Assembly (NCBI RefSeq): GCF_014854695.1
Contig: NZ_CP027557.1
Location: forward strand, 4,402,001 to 4,466,000
DNA: 64,000 bases
Reading direction: 5' to 3'
DNA from: Rhodococcus rhodochrous
GTDB lineage: Bacteria > Actinomycetota > Actinomycetes > Mycobacteriales > Mycobacteriaceae
Shown here: in pieces, positions 44,378-53,600 of the stretch
Layout of the letters: every line of letters starts with the position of its first letter
How positions within the stretch are numbered: position 1 is the stretch's first letter
The notes under the pieces: model-generated
Told to the model about the DNA's origin: nothing
The model's database searches: none
The model's input: only the letters and a program-made list of their open reading frames with translations
Made by a program: the position numbers and the translations under genes

Positions 44378-45969
44378 GCGTAGGCCTGAGGGTGGGGACC
44401 ACCGTGTCGTCGGTTGCGGTCACCTCACCGACGCCGGGACGGCCGGACCCCGCACCGATCGAGCGGTTCACCGCCGTCCACCTGCACTCCGACGGCACCG
44501 CGACACTGGGCGACCACGACGTCGTCGACGGGCACACCAGTTCCTTCACAGGCTTCGTCGATCGTCTCGGCCACTCCGGTGGTGTCCGCGCCAACGACGG
44601 TTCGCTCTCCCGCGCCGAAGACCTCGTCGCCACGGCCATGGAATGCCTCCTCGCCGACGCAGCCTCTCTCATCGGCGACACCCCGTACACCGCAGTGGCG
44701 ACGTACCCCACCGACTGGCCGAGCTCGACGGTCGCGGTACTGCGCAACGCCCTCGACTACGTCGGGTTGCGTCATGTCTCGCTCGTCTCCGACGCCGAGG
44801 CCGCCGCGGCATGGTTCGAATCGCAGGTCGCGCACCAGACCGGGCGGCTCGTCGCGGTCTACCACATCGACCCGCAGGGCTCGACCGTCACGCTCGTGCG
44901 CTCGGGAGTCGCGGCGGGTAAGGCCTTCCGATTCCCCGAGGACGACGCTCCGTCGGTCGCCGCGCAGCTCTCGTCGGCGCTCGGCGCGTTCGGCTGGCTC
45001 GTGAGCAACCTCGACGCCATCGTCGTCACGATCGACGAAGCGGTCGACCCGAGCGCGGCGCAGCTCGTCGCACAGTCGGTGAAGACCGGACTCGGCGTGC
45101 GGTGCGCCCTGGCGCCCGAGCCGCACCAGACGATGGTGCGTGGCGCCGCTCTCGCGGCGGCCGCCGGCTCGGTCGACCTCCTCGGCTCGACGCAGATCCT
45201 GCCCACCGCCAAGCTCGCCGAACCGCGACGCAGCGAACTCGACCCCGAGATCACCGCGGTGATCTCGAAGATCACGGCGACTCCCCCTCCGGGTGCCACG
45301 CCCGCTGCCGTCGCGACGCCCGCAGCGAACACGTCGAAGGCGACGGTCGCCGCCGTCGCGGCCGGAGAAGTCGCCGACGAGAAGCCCTCGGGTCGCTCGT
45401 CGAAGGTCACGGCCATCGCGGCGGCTGCGGCGATCGCGCTGCTCGTAGGCATCGGCGCGTTGGTGTTCGGGCTGCGGGACTCCCCGACGGCCACCGCGGG
45501 CACGCAGGTCGCCGAGACCCCGACCGCACCCACGACCACGACGACCTCGAAGGCGCGCCCCACACCGGCTCCCCGCAGCACCGAGGAGACCACCACCGAG
45601 GAATCGACCGAGCCGGCCACCGCCGAGCAGACGGTCCCGGTGGCTCCGCCGGTCGTGCAACAGACCTGGGTCGATCCCACCACCGGCACGAGCGAACAGT
45701 CCTCTTCTTCGTCGTCGTCGCCCGGCTCGACCACCTCGAGCACGTCCGACACGTCCTCGACCACGTCGAGCACCGGCTGGTCGCGGCGGAACCAGCCCGA
45801 TGATTCCTCGGGTGGCGGACGCGGTAGCGGAGGCAGCGGCGGAGGCGGTGGTAGCGCCACCACGACGACGCCGCCGGCAACCGACACGACCGATCCCGAG
45901 CCCTCCGAGGAACCGACGTCGACGCAGACGCCGACCGTGGAGCCCACCGACGCTGAGACCGGCAACTAG
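44368..45969 (+). CDS. Degenerate membrane-anchored Hsp70-like protein
   Basis: 533 residues, ATG at 44368 after GGAGG, overlapping iniR. The N-terminal 300 residues keep the outline of the Hsp70 actin fold (VGLRVGTTVSSVAV at the start; ATYPTDWPSSTVAVLRNAL near 110; GAALAAAAGSVDLLG near 265), but the second phosphate loop reads VYHIDPQGSTVTLV instead of DLGGGTFD, and no GG-x-x-R-x-P adenosine motif is seen. It probably does not hydrolyse ATP. A transmembrane helix (about 350-372) is followed by about 160 residues of Thr/Ser/Pro/Gly-rich external tail. A pseudo-chaperone paired with the protein at 40071 is a reasonable reading. Confidence 0.82.
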   Translation: MSVGVGLRVGTTVSSVAVTSPTPGRPDPAPIERFTAVHLHSDGTATLGDHDVVDGHTSSFTGFVDRLGHSGGVRANDGSLSRAEDLVATAMECLLADAASLIGDTPYTAVATYPTDWPSSTVAVLRNALDYVGLRHVSLVSDAEAAAAWFESQVAHQTGRLVAVYHIDPQGSTVTLVRSGVAAGKAFRFPEDDAPSVAAQLSSALGAFGWLVSNLDAIVVTIDEAVDPSAAQLVAQSVKTGLGVRCALAPEPHQTMVRGAALAAAAGSVDLLGSTQILPTAKLAEPRRSELDPEITAVISKITATPPPGATPAAVATPAANTSKATVAAVAAGEVADEKPSGRSSKVTAIAAAAAIALLVGIGALVFGLRDSPTATAGTQVAETPTAPTTTTTSKARPTPAPRSTEETTTEESTEPATAEQTVPVAPPVVQQTWVDPTTGTSEQSSSSSSSPGSTTSSTSDTSSTTSSTGWSRRNQPDDSSGGGRGSGGSGGGGGSATTTTPPATDTTDPEPSEEPTSTQTPTVEPTDAETGN

Positions 45970-46107
45970 ACAGAGCAGGTATCCGGGTGGTGACCTACGG
46001 CACTATCGGCGGTCGCCGGGCCGTCCCGTAGGCTGTCCCGCGGGTCGGCTCGCCGATTCCACGAAGCACCTGTTCAAGAGCACATCGAGCACACATGAAA
46101 GGCCTCC

Positions 46108-47439
46108 ATGCGTCTCTCGTCGGCGTCGCGCGCCGCAGTCCGTTCCACCACCCGCCGCGTCGCAGTCGCAGCGGCCTCCGCGGTTCTGCTGGCAGTGCCC
46201 TTGAGCGCCACAGCGAGTGCCGCGCCCGCCGAACAGTTGCCTTCCGCTGAACTTCCCGCCGAACTCGTCGAGGCGATCCAGCGCGACCTGGGTCTGTCCC
46301 CCGAGGAGTACCTCGATCGTGCCGCCCGCGCGCAGGAGCTCGGCGACTACGCCCGCGACTTCCGCTCCGAGCACCCCTCCGAGTTCGCCGGTGCCTGGCT
46401 CGGCGAGGACGGCAAGCCGGTCATCGCCGTCACGAATCGCGAGGCCGCCGAGCGCGCTGCGCAGGACGGCTTCCACGCCACGGTCGCGCCGGTCTCGGCC
46501 GACGGACTCGAGCAGGCCCTCGCCGAACTGAACCGCTGGGTGGCGGGACTCCCGCGCGAGGTGTCGTCGCAGATCAACTCCGCGTCGATCGATGTGCTCA
46601 ACAACCAGATCGTCCTCGACATCGTGAACTCGCCCATCGGGCGCGCACTGAACCTGCCGTCGCTGGTCGCGAACGTGCAGGTCCAGCTGTCGCCGGGCAT
46701 GCCGCCGAACGATCCGGCCCCGATGGGTGGCGACACCTACATCACCGCCGACGGCGACGTCCGCGCCACGCCCATCGAGCGCATCGGCATCTGCTCGTTC
46801 GGCTTCAACGGTGTCGACGCCGACGGTAACGCCGTCAACCTCACCGCCGGTCACTGCGACGCGGTCGCCCGTGCCGACGGTGGTTCGACGGTCTACCTGC
46901 CCAACCGCGCGAACATCGACGAGAGCGTGCGGATCGGCAAGTTCACCGAGTCCACGGTGGGCACCGACAGCACCCTCGACTACGGCATCGTCTCTCTCGA
47001 CGAGGCCGGCGTCGAGGCCGGCCTCGACCGCCCGTCGGTCCGCGGCGGCAACGGTTCGACCCTCACGGTCACCGGCACGGCCGTTCCGGTCGTCGGCGCG
47101 CCCGTCTGCAAGTCGGGCCAATCCTCGTCGTTCACGTGCGGCCTCGTCGTCGCCGATCGCATCGAGACCCAGCTGACCTACGACTCGGGCTTCTCGAGCA
47201 CCATCCGCGGCTTCGCGACCTCCGCCTGCACCCTCGCGGGTGACAGCGGTGGCGCCATCGTCACCGGCACCCTCGCCCTCGGCGTGATCAGCGGATCGAA
47301 CAGCGCCGGCGCACCGAACTGCGTCGAGGCGAACCTGGTACTCGCGCCCAACGGTGGCACCTCCAGCCTCGGCATTCCGATCCAGGAGATCGAGAACGCC
47401 ACCGGCACCCGGGTCCGTACTGCGGCGAACCCGGCATAA
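46108..47439 (+). CDS. Secreted S1-family serine protease (streptogrisin/alpha-lytic type)
   Basis: 443 residues, ATG at 46108 with AAAGG upstream. Signal peptide (basic N-terminus, AVLLAVPLSATASA, cut near residue 39). A pro-domain of about 150 residues rich in Glu/Ala (LPAELVEAIQRDLGLSPEEYLDRAARAQEL) comes next, then the protease: His in NLTAGHC near 249, Asp in STLDYGIV near 291, Ser in LAGDSGGAIV near 380. Cysteine pairs flank the His and Ser motifs. Exported with its own folding pro-region as in alpha-lytic protease. It is followed by a paralogue; both may clip wall or secreted proteins. Placed directly after the IniR operon. Confidence 0.9.
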   Translation: MRLSSASRAAVRSTTRRVAVAAASAVLLAVPLSATASAAPAEQLPSAELPAELVEAIQRDLGLSPEEYLDRAARAQELGDYARDFRSEHPSEFAGAWLGEDGKPVIAVTNREAAERAAQDGFHATVAPVSADGLEQALAELNRWVAGLPREVSSQINSASIDVLNNQIVLDIVNSPIGRALNLPSLVANVQVQLSPGMPPNDPAPMGGDTYITADGDVRATPIERIGICSFGFNGVDADGNAVNLTAGHCDAVARADGGSTVYLPNRANIDESVRIGKFTESTVGTDSTLDYGIVSLDEAGVEAGLDRPSVRGGNGSTLTVTGTAVPVVGAPVCKSGQSSSFTCGLVVADRIETQLTYDSGFSSTIRGFATSACTLAGDSGGAIVTGTLALGVISGSNSAGAPNCVEANLVLAPNGGTSSLGIPIQEIENATGTRVRTAANPA

Positions 47440-47499
47440 CGGCCGGAACCGTCCGGTCCGTTCGTCACAACAGTCACACGAGTCTCATCCGTAACCGAG

Positions 47500-47535
47500 A
47501 AGTACCTATGTACTTCCTCGCTCACCCCTTAGGAT
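47500..47535 (+). promoter_or_regulatory. Candidate promoter of the second protease
   Basis: The inverted repeat AAGTAC-CTAT-GTACTT (47500-47515) lies upstream of a -10-like TAGGAT (47530-47535), about 72 bp before the ATG at 47607. The -35 is not clear. Confidence 0.35.
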
Positions 47536-47606
47536 CGGACGGACGCCGATCCGCGGGGGAACGGCGCCTTCGCGCGTGCATGCGTGAAGGAACGAGAAAG
47601 GTATCC

Positions 47607-48914
47607 ATGCGACGCACCTTCGCACGTCGGACGGCCGTCATCGGTTCGGCCGCACTGCTGCTCCTCGGTCCTGCCGTTGCCATCGCGCAGGCCGAACCCG
47701 AGACCGAACCCGCGCAGACGTCGTCTCTGCCGGCCGAGCTCGTCGAGGCGTTGCAGCGCGACCTGAACATCGATGCCGAGCGCTTCCTCGCCGATGCGCA
47801 GCGCAGCCAGGATCTCGCCGCGTTCGCCGAGAAGGCACGGGAGCAGTTCGAAGCCGTCTTCGCCGGTGTGTGGCTGGACGACCAGGGCACCGCCACGGTC
47901 GGCCTCACCGAGGGTGACGGCTTCGAGGAGGCCCGCAAGGCCGCCGAGGATGCCGGATTCACCGTCGCCGAGACCGAGCGCAGCGAGGACGCCCTCGAAG
48001 ATCAGCTCGGCGCGCTGGGCGACTGGCTCGAGACCCAGCCGCCCGCCGTCGCCGACGTCATCCGCGGTATCGCCATCGACGTGGTGAACAACGACGTCGT
48101 CGTGCGCACCGACAACGTGTCCGGTGTCGAGCTCCCCGACTTCCTCGACGGGGTGCGCGTGCTGTTCGCTCCCGCCGAGCTGACGCCGGAGGGCGCGACC
48201 GACCTGCAGCCCATCGCCGGTGGCCTCGACGCCCCCGACGCCCTCTTCGGTGGCGACGCCTACGCCGCGCTCGGCGCCGGTGAGGGCCTGCGCTGCTCGC
48301 TCGGCTTCAACGGCGAGGACGGCAGCGGACAGCCCGTGAACATCACCGCCGGCCACTGCGACCCCAACCGCGCGCAGGCCGGCACTCGGTGGGCCTCCCA
48401 GGTCCACCAGCTCATCGGCGACAACCTCGGCCAGCACCTCGGCTCGTTCGAGAAGACGGTGCTCGACGGCAGCGACTACGCGCTGATCCGCCCCACCTCC
48501 GATGCCGCGGGTCGCTTCGAGAACAACGGCGTGCGCGTTCCGTTCGCCGCTCCGCTGCCCATCACGGGTATCGCGGATCCCGTCGTCGGCGCCCCGGTCT
48601 GCAAGTCGGGCCTGCGCACCGGCTACAGCTGCGGCGTCGTGACCGCCACCGGCCAGAACGTCGAGATCGGCCACCGCGTGCTCGAGAACGGCTTCTCCAC
48701 CAACCTGTGTGCCCTGCAGGGCGACAGCGGTGGCACCCTCGTCACCGGCACCCTCGCCCTCGGCATCTCCAGTGCCTCGAACGTCGGCCAGTACGGCATG
48801 TGCGAGATCGCCGGGTTCGTCAGCGGCCTGCTCGGTGAGAGCCCCGAGCTGTTCGCCACGCCGATCAAGACGGTCCTGGCGGAGAACCCGGGCCTGAAGG
48901 TCCGCACCTGGTAA
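47607..48914 (+). CDS. Secreted S1-family serine protease (paralogue of preceding)
   Basis: 435 residues; ATG at 47607 follows GAAAGGTATCC and begins a signal peptide (MRRTFARRTAVIGSAALLLLGP, cut near AIAQA). An upstream in-frame ATG at 47508 would place 33 odd residues before the signal. Pro-domain LPAELVEALQRDLNIDAERFLADAQRSQDLA is homologous to that of the previous gene. Protease triad: His in ITAGHCD near 250, Asp in GSDYALIR near 290, Ser in LQGDSGGTLV near 374. The same cysteine placements (PVCKSG) occur in both. An old tandem duplication: motifs are shared but the sequences diverge clearly. Confidence 0.9.
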   Translation: MRRTFARRTAVIGSAALLLLGPAVAIAQAEPETEPAQTSSLPAELVEALQRDLNIDAERFLADAQRSQDLAAFAEKAREQFEAVFAGVWLDDQGTATVGLTEGDGFEEARKAAEDAGFTVAETERSEDALEDQLGALGDWLETQPPAVADVIRGIAIDVVNNDVVVRTDNVSGVELPDFLDGVRVLFAPAELTPEGATDLQPIAGGLDAPDALFGGDAYAALGAGEGLRCSLGFNGEDGSGQPVNITAGHCDPNRAQAGTRWASQVHQLIGDNLGQHLGSFEKTVLDGSDYALIRPTSDAAGRFENNGVRVPFAAPLPITGIADPVVGAPVCKSGLRTGYSCGVVTATGQNVEIGHRVLENGFSTNLCALQGDSGGTLVTGTLALGISSASNVGQYGMCEIAGFVSGLLGESPELFATPIKTVLAENPGLKVRTW

Positions 48915-48930
48915 TCGACCAGAACGTCAC

Positions 48931-48962
48931 GAAGGTCCGTTCCCTACGGGGAGCGGACCTTC
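48931..48962 (+). terminator. Terminator after the protease pair
   Basis: GAAGGTCCG-T-TCCC-tacg-GGGA-G-CGGACCTTC forms a stem of 13 Watson-Crick pairs with one inner T-G wobble, 17 bp after the stop at 48914. Confidence 0.8.
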
Positions 48963-49151
48963 GTCGTTCGTGGGGGCGTTCGGAGGGGCGTACGGCCGTG
49001 CCGGTCGGCGCAGGTTCGGGGCGGTTCTCCTGCACCACAACGACCGGCGGCAGAAGGCGGTGGAACAGCCCTTCGTCGGGCGTTCGGAGGATGCCTCCAG
49101 GGGCCCTCGGAAATGCCCCTGAATCCGCTTCGGAAAGCGCCCGCGAGCTGC

Positions 49152-49219
49152 ATTTCCTAGGTGAACCTAACCACCTCCGGGACCTGGCTTCCCAATGTCC
49201 GTTTAGCGTAGGTTACGAT
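49152..49219 (+). promoter_or_regulatory. Promoter region of the 31-residue gene with a DtxR/IdeR-like box
   Basis: Bases 49152-49170 end in AGGTGAACCTAA and match about 12 of 19 positions of the DtxR/IdeR iron box. A -10-like TACGAT lies at 49214-49219, giving a leader of roughly 38 bases before the TTG at 49264. The rest of the 349-bp gap from 48915 shows only the protease terminator. Confidence 0.35.
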
Positions 49220-49263
49220 CCTCGCACCCTGGCCGGTAGCGCCATCCCCTGAAAGGACTTCAC

Positions 49264-49359
49264 TTGAGCACTGAACTCTTGATGACCAGCTTCGACATCT
49301 TCGGTTACATCTGGGACATCCTCACCTACGGCAGCCGGCTGCTGCTCGGCTCCGCCTAG
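49264..49359 (+). CDS. 31-residue small protein, possible membrane-active peptide
   Basis: TTG start at 49264 with AAAGGA 6 bp upstream, TAG at 49357, and a perfect T-rich terminator 19 bp later. It therefore has a full set of gene signals although it is very short. The peptide opens MSTELLMTSFDIFGY and continues with an aromatic/hydrophobic stretch (IWDILTYGSRLLLG) that would form one amphipathic or membrane helix. There is no Cys. Size and character recall the tiny channel-forming porins (PorA/PorH) of Corynebacterium, but there is no sequence identity I can claim. It is flanked by secreted-protein genes. An internal ATG at 49282 could give 25 residues. Confidence 0.65.
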   Translation: MSTELLMTSFDIFGYIWDILTYGSRLLLGSA

Positions 49360-49378
49360 GTCCGGTTCGAGCTGGAGA

Positions 49379-49410
49379 CCCTGTCCGATCTTTCTTGGAC
49401 AGGGCCTTTT
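49379..49410 (+). terminator. Intrinsic terminator of the small gene
   Basis: CCCTGTCC (49379-49386), loop of 10, GGACAGGG (49397-49404), then CCTTTT. A textbook terminator. Confidence 0.9.
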
Positions 49411-49436
49411 CCGGTGAGGCTCCAGAGCGGAAACAG

Positions 49437-49475
49437 AACGGCCGCCGCAAGGAGCATGTCCTTACGGCGGCCGTT
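49437..49475 (-). terminator. Terminator of the secreted Gly-rich protein gene
   Basis: AACGGCCGCCG (49437-49447) pairs with CGGCGGCCGTT (49465-49475), with a further AAGGA/TCCTT stem inside. It lies 27 bp beyond the stop of the minus-strand gene at 49503. Confidence 0.85.
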
Positions 49476-49502
49476 CGAGTTCGAATGCCTACCCGACTGG
49501 AA

Positions 49503-50183
49503 TCAGTTGGCGTAGACCGTGGTGCCCGGAGGCGCAGCCAGCGTCTGGATCAGGCCGATGCCCGCGATCGCGAGCGTGGGACCACCCGCGACGATGGTGC
49601 CGATGATGCCACCGACCGTTGCGCCCAGAGGAATGGAAGCAAGACCCACGGGGCCACCGAGCAGGCCGAGACCGCCCACCACGGCTCCGATGATGGTTCC
49701 GGCCAGGCCGCCGACCGCGGTCGCGATACCCAGCTGCGACGCGAAATTCTGCTGAGCCTTCAGGTTCTCGTCCGGCGAAGCAACATCGGTCAGCTTCAGG
49801 GCGACCGGCGTGAGGCTCGCGCCGACCTTGTCCTCGGGGGCGACGGGGGTGGCCTTCGACAGGTCGGTGACCGGGGTCAGCGTGAGGGTCTTGCCGTCCT
49901 CGCTGATCTGACGCTCGAAGGGGAGCTGCAGATCGCCGAGCTGAATGGCCAGCGGCAGGCTGAGGACAGTGTTGCCGGCGTTGTCCTGGAGCTCGACGCT
50001 CTCGCCGTCCCCGGAGACCTGGAACTCGCCGGCGTCGATGACGGTGACCACCGAGTCGCCCTCGACCTTGGACTCGTAGTTGATCTCGTCCTGCGCAGCG
50101 GGCGCCGCATACGAGGTACCGGCGGTGATGCCCATGGCGGCGATCGTCATCGTCGCCACAGCGGCAAGCTTCTTCAGCTTCAT
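49503..50183 (-). CDS. Secreted protein with Gly-rich hydrophobic C-terminal domain
   Basis: 226 residues, ATG at 50183 after GGAAAAAG. Signal peptide MKLKKLAAVATMTIAAMGITAGTSYA, cut before APAAQDE. The first mature half is beta-type and acidic (VEGDSVVTVIDAGEFQVSGDGES; LPLAIQLGDLQLPFERQISEDGKTLTLTPV). The second half is a Gly/Ala/Ile-rich hydrophobic region (GIATAVGGLAGTIIGAVVGGLGLL... GGIIGTIVAGGPTLAIAGIGLIQ) resembling glycine-zipper membrane segments. It may sit in the mycolate outer membrane. Proteins of this plan are common in Rhodococcus, but I know no function. Single-gene unit with its own terminator. Confidence 0.82.
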   Translation of the reverse strand: MKLKKLAAVATMTIAAMGITAGTSYAAPAAQDEINYESKVEGDSVVTVIDAGEFQVSGDGESVELQDNAGNTVLSLPLAIQLGDLQLPFERQISEDGKTLTLTPVTDLSKATPVAPEDKVGASLTPVALKLTDVASPDENLKAQQNFASQLGIATAVGGLAGTIIGAVVGGLGLLGGPVGLASIPLGATVGGIIGTIVAGGPTLAIAGIGLIQTLAAPPGTTVYAN

Positions 50184-50509
50184 CTTTTTCCGTTCTGTGA
50201 CATGGCGCACGCCTGTTAAGACGCCCCCATTCTGCTGTATTGACCTGGAGTTCTACGTCCCCCGACGCGTACAGCCCACATGCGAACCCCATGTACCGGG
50301 CGAATCATAACCGACATCACATCCGGAGTGTTATACCCCTTTGTCCGAATGGACACCGCATTGTGGCCGGTAGAACGTGTCATGACCTCCGTGTGACACA
50401 CGCCTCGTTTCGGGCAAGTTAGGACATCCTGCGTGACGGCGGTATCACGTTTGGCCTCTAGCGTGTCCGGGCACACGGTCTCCGATTCGACGCAGATTTT
50501 GCTACTGGC

Positions 50510-50564
50510 GGGTAACTCCAGTTCAGAACAAGTTACCGGTGGGTAACTTTGCTTGCGTTACGAT
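50510..50564 (+). promoter_or_regulatory. Operator/promoter of the Fe-S reductase gene
   Basis: AAGTTACCGGTGGGTAACTT at 50530-50549 is a perfect 8+4+8 palindrome. It is followed by a -10-like TACGAT (50559-50564), so it covers the -35 region. Another GGGTAACT lies at 50510-50517, 31 bp from the one inside the palindrome. A TetR-type repressor site is likely. The rest of the 434-bp gap from 50184 shows nothing else I can name. Confidence 0.65.
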
Positions 50565-50617
50565 GCGGTGACTCATACCAGGCGGCACGACGCCGCCCCC
50601 GACACGAAAGGCCACGT

Positions 50618-53600
50618 ATGAATGCCCTGACGATTACGTTGGGCACGATCGGCGTGCTGCTGAGCCTCGTGTGTTGGTTCGCGTTCATCAGCGGCGCACT
50701 GAAGATGGTCAACACGATCCGGGTCGGCCAGCCGGCCCCGGACCGCTGGCGGCCGTTCTTCCCGCGCTTCAAGCAGATGGTCGTCGAATTCCTCGCGCAC
50801 ACGAAGATGGTCAAGTTCCGGACCGTCGGCTGGGCGCACTGGCTGGTGATGGTCGGCTTCATGCTCGGCGCGATCGTCTGGTTCGAGGCCTACGGCCAGA
50901 CGTTCGATCCGGAGTTCCACTGGCCCCTCATCGGTGACACCGTCGTCTATCACTTCATCGACGAGATCCTCGGCCTCGGCACGGTGATCGGCATCCTGAC
51001 GCTGATCTACATCCGCCAGCGCAACCATCCGCGTCAGCCCGGTCGGATGTCGCGCTTCAGCGGCTCGAACTTCAAGGCCGCCTACTTCGTCGAAGCGGTC
51101 GTGCTGCTCGAGGGCCTGGGCATGATCCTGGTGAAGGCCGGCAAGATCGCCACCTACCACCACCACAACGCCTACACCGACTTCTTCACGATGCAGGTCG
51201 CTCGGATCCTTCCGGAGAGCCCCGAACTCGTGTCGGTCTTCGCGTTCATCAAGCTCATGTCGGGCATGGTGTGGCTCTACATCGTCGGCCGCAACATCAC
51301 CTGGGGTGTCGCATGGCACCGCTTCTCGGCCTTCTTCAACATCTACTTCAAGCGTGAGGACGACGGCGGTCCCGCTCTCGGTGCCGCACGTCAGATGATG
51401 TCCGGCGGCAAGCCCGTCGACATGGAAGACGCCGATCCGGACAAGGACACCTTCGGTGCCGGCCGCATCGAGGACTTCACGTGGAAGGGTTGGCTGGACT
51501 TCACGACCTGCACCGAGTGCGGTCGTTGCCAGTCGCAGTGCCCCGCCTGGAACACCGGTAAGCCGCTGTCGCCGAAGCTGCTCATCACGTCGCTGCGCGA
51601 CCACGGTTACGCCAAGGCTCCCTACCTGCTCGCCGGTGGTCGCACCGATCTCGGTGGCGACGAGGTCGGCCTGGTCGACGCCGAGGGCAACCCGGATGAG
51701 GCCAAGCTGGCGAAGATCCCGACGTCGGCTCGCGAGGAGTCGGGTCGCAAGCTCGTCGGCGAGACCGAGGGACTGCTGGAAGCAGGCGAGCTCGCTCCCG
51801 TCATCGACACCGAAACCCTGTGGTCGTGCACCAACTGTGGTGCGTGCGTCGAGCAGTGCCCGGTGGACATCGAGCACGTCGACCACATCATCGACATGCG
51901 TCGCTACCAGGTGCTCATCGAGTCGGACTTCCCGTCCGAGCTCGCGGGTCTGTTCAAGAACCTCGAGAACAAGGGCAACCCCTGGGGCCAGAACGCCAAG
52001 GACCGTCTCAACTGGATCAACGAGATGGAGTTCGACATCCCGGTCTTCGGCCAGGATGCCGACAGCTTCGACGGCTACGAGTACCTCTTCTGGGTCGGCT
52101 GTGCCGGTGCCTACGAGGACCGCGCCAAGAAGACCACGAAGGCCGTCGCCGAGCTCCTCGCGACCGCCGGCGTGAAGTTCATGGTCCTCGGTGCCGAGGA
52201 GACCTGCACCGGCGACTCCGCTCGCCGCGCGGGCAACGAGTTCCTGTTCCAGCAGCTGGCGCAGCAGAACATCGAGGTCCTCAACGGTGTGTTCGAGGGC
52301 GTCGAGCAGAGCAAGCGCAAGATCGTCGTGACCTGTGCGCACTGCTTCAACGCGCTGAACAACGAGTACCCGCAGGTGGGTGGCAGCTACGAGGTCGTCC
52401 ACCACACGCAGCTGCTCAACCGTCTCGTGCGGGCGAAGAAGCTGGTCCAGGTCAAGGCCGTCGGCCAGGACGTGACCTACCACGATCCGTGCTTCCTCGG
52501 ACGGCACAACAAGGTCTACAACGCTCCGCGCGAGCTGATGGCGGCGTCGGGCGCGAAGCTCGTCGAGATGCCGCGTCACGGCGAGCGGTCCATGTGCTGT
52601 GGTGCCGGTGGTGCCCGCATGTGGATGGAGGAGAAGATCGGTAAGCGCATCAACATCGACCGTGTCGACGAAGCGCTCACCACGAATCCCGCCAAGATCG
52701 CGACGGGCTGCCCGTTCTGCCGCGTCATGCTCACCGACGGTGTGACGGCGCGTCAGGAAGAGGGCAAGGGCGAGGGCGTCGAGGTCATCGACGTCGCGCA
52801 GCTCATGCTCGAGTCCATCTCTCGTGTCGAGGCTGCCAAGCTCAGCGACAACCTCAAGGTCGTCCAGCAGCCGAAGACGCCGGTCGAGGTCGAGGAGACC
52901 GCGGAAGAGGTCGAGAAGGAGCGCGTCGAGGAGGTCGAGGTGGCAGCGGCAGCGCCGGCTGCTCCGAAGACCACCGGTGCCCCGAAGGCCGGCGGGCTGC
53001 AGATGAAGGGCGGTCTCAAGGCTCCGGGCGGACCGAAGGCTCCCGGTGGTGCGAAGGCTCCTGCTTCCGAGGCAGCCGAGGCTTCCGCAGCTCCGAAGGC
53101 GAAGCCGGGCGGACTGCAGATGAAGGGTGGCCTGAAGGGTCCGGGCGCGAAGAAGGCTGCGGCTCCGGCTGCACCTGCCGCGTCGTCCGAGGCTTCTGCT
53201 GCTCCTGCGGCCGAGGCACCGGCAGCGCCGAAGGCCAAGCCCGGTGGACTGCAGATGAAGGGCGGCCTCAAGGCTCCGGGTGCGAAGGCCCCGGGTGCCG
53301 CGAAGCCGGCCGCACCTGCTGCCCCTGCCGAGTCGTCGTCGGAAGCTCCCGCAGCCGAGGCACCTGCGGTGCCGAAGGCGAAGCCGGGTGGCCTCCAGCT
53401 CAAGAGCGGCCTGAAGGGCCCCGGCGCCAAGAAGGCGGCTCCGGCAGCGAACTCTGCGCCCGCGGCTCCGGCCGAGGAAGCACCTGCTGCGGAGGCTCCC
53501 GCGACGGAAGCCCCTGCGGAGCAGCCGAAGGAGTCGGCGCTCCCGAAGGCGAAGCCGGGCGGACTGCAGCTCAAGAGCGGTCTGAAGGGACCGGGTGCGA

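Noticed and set aside
49437-49475. GC-rich hairpin as a non-coding RNA
   Set aside because: Its position just after a minus-strand stop and its simple stem fit a terminator better.
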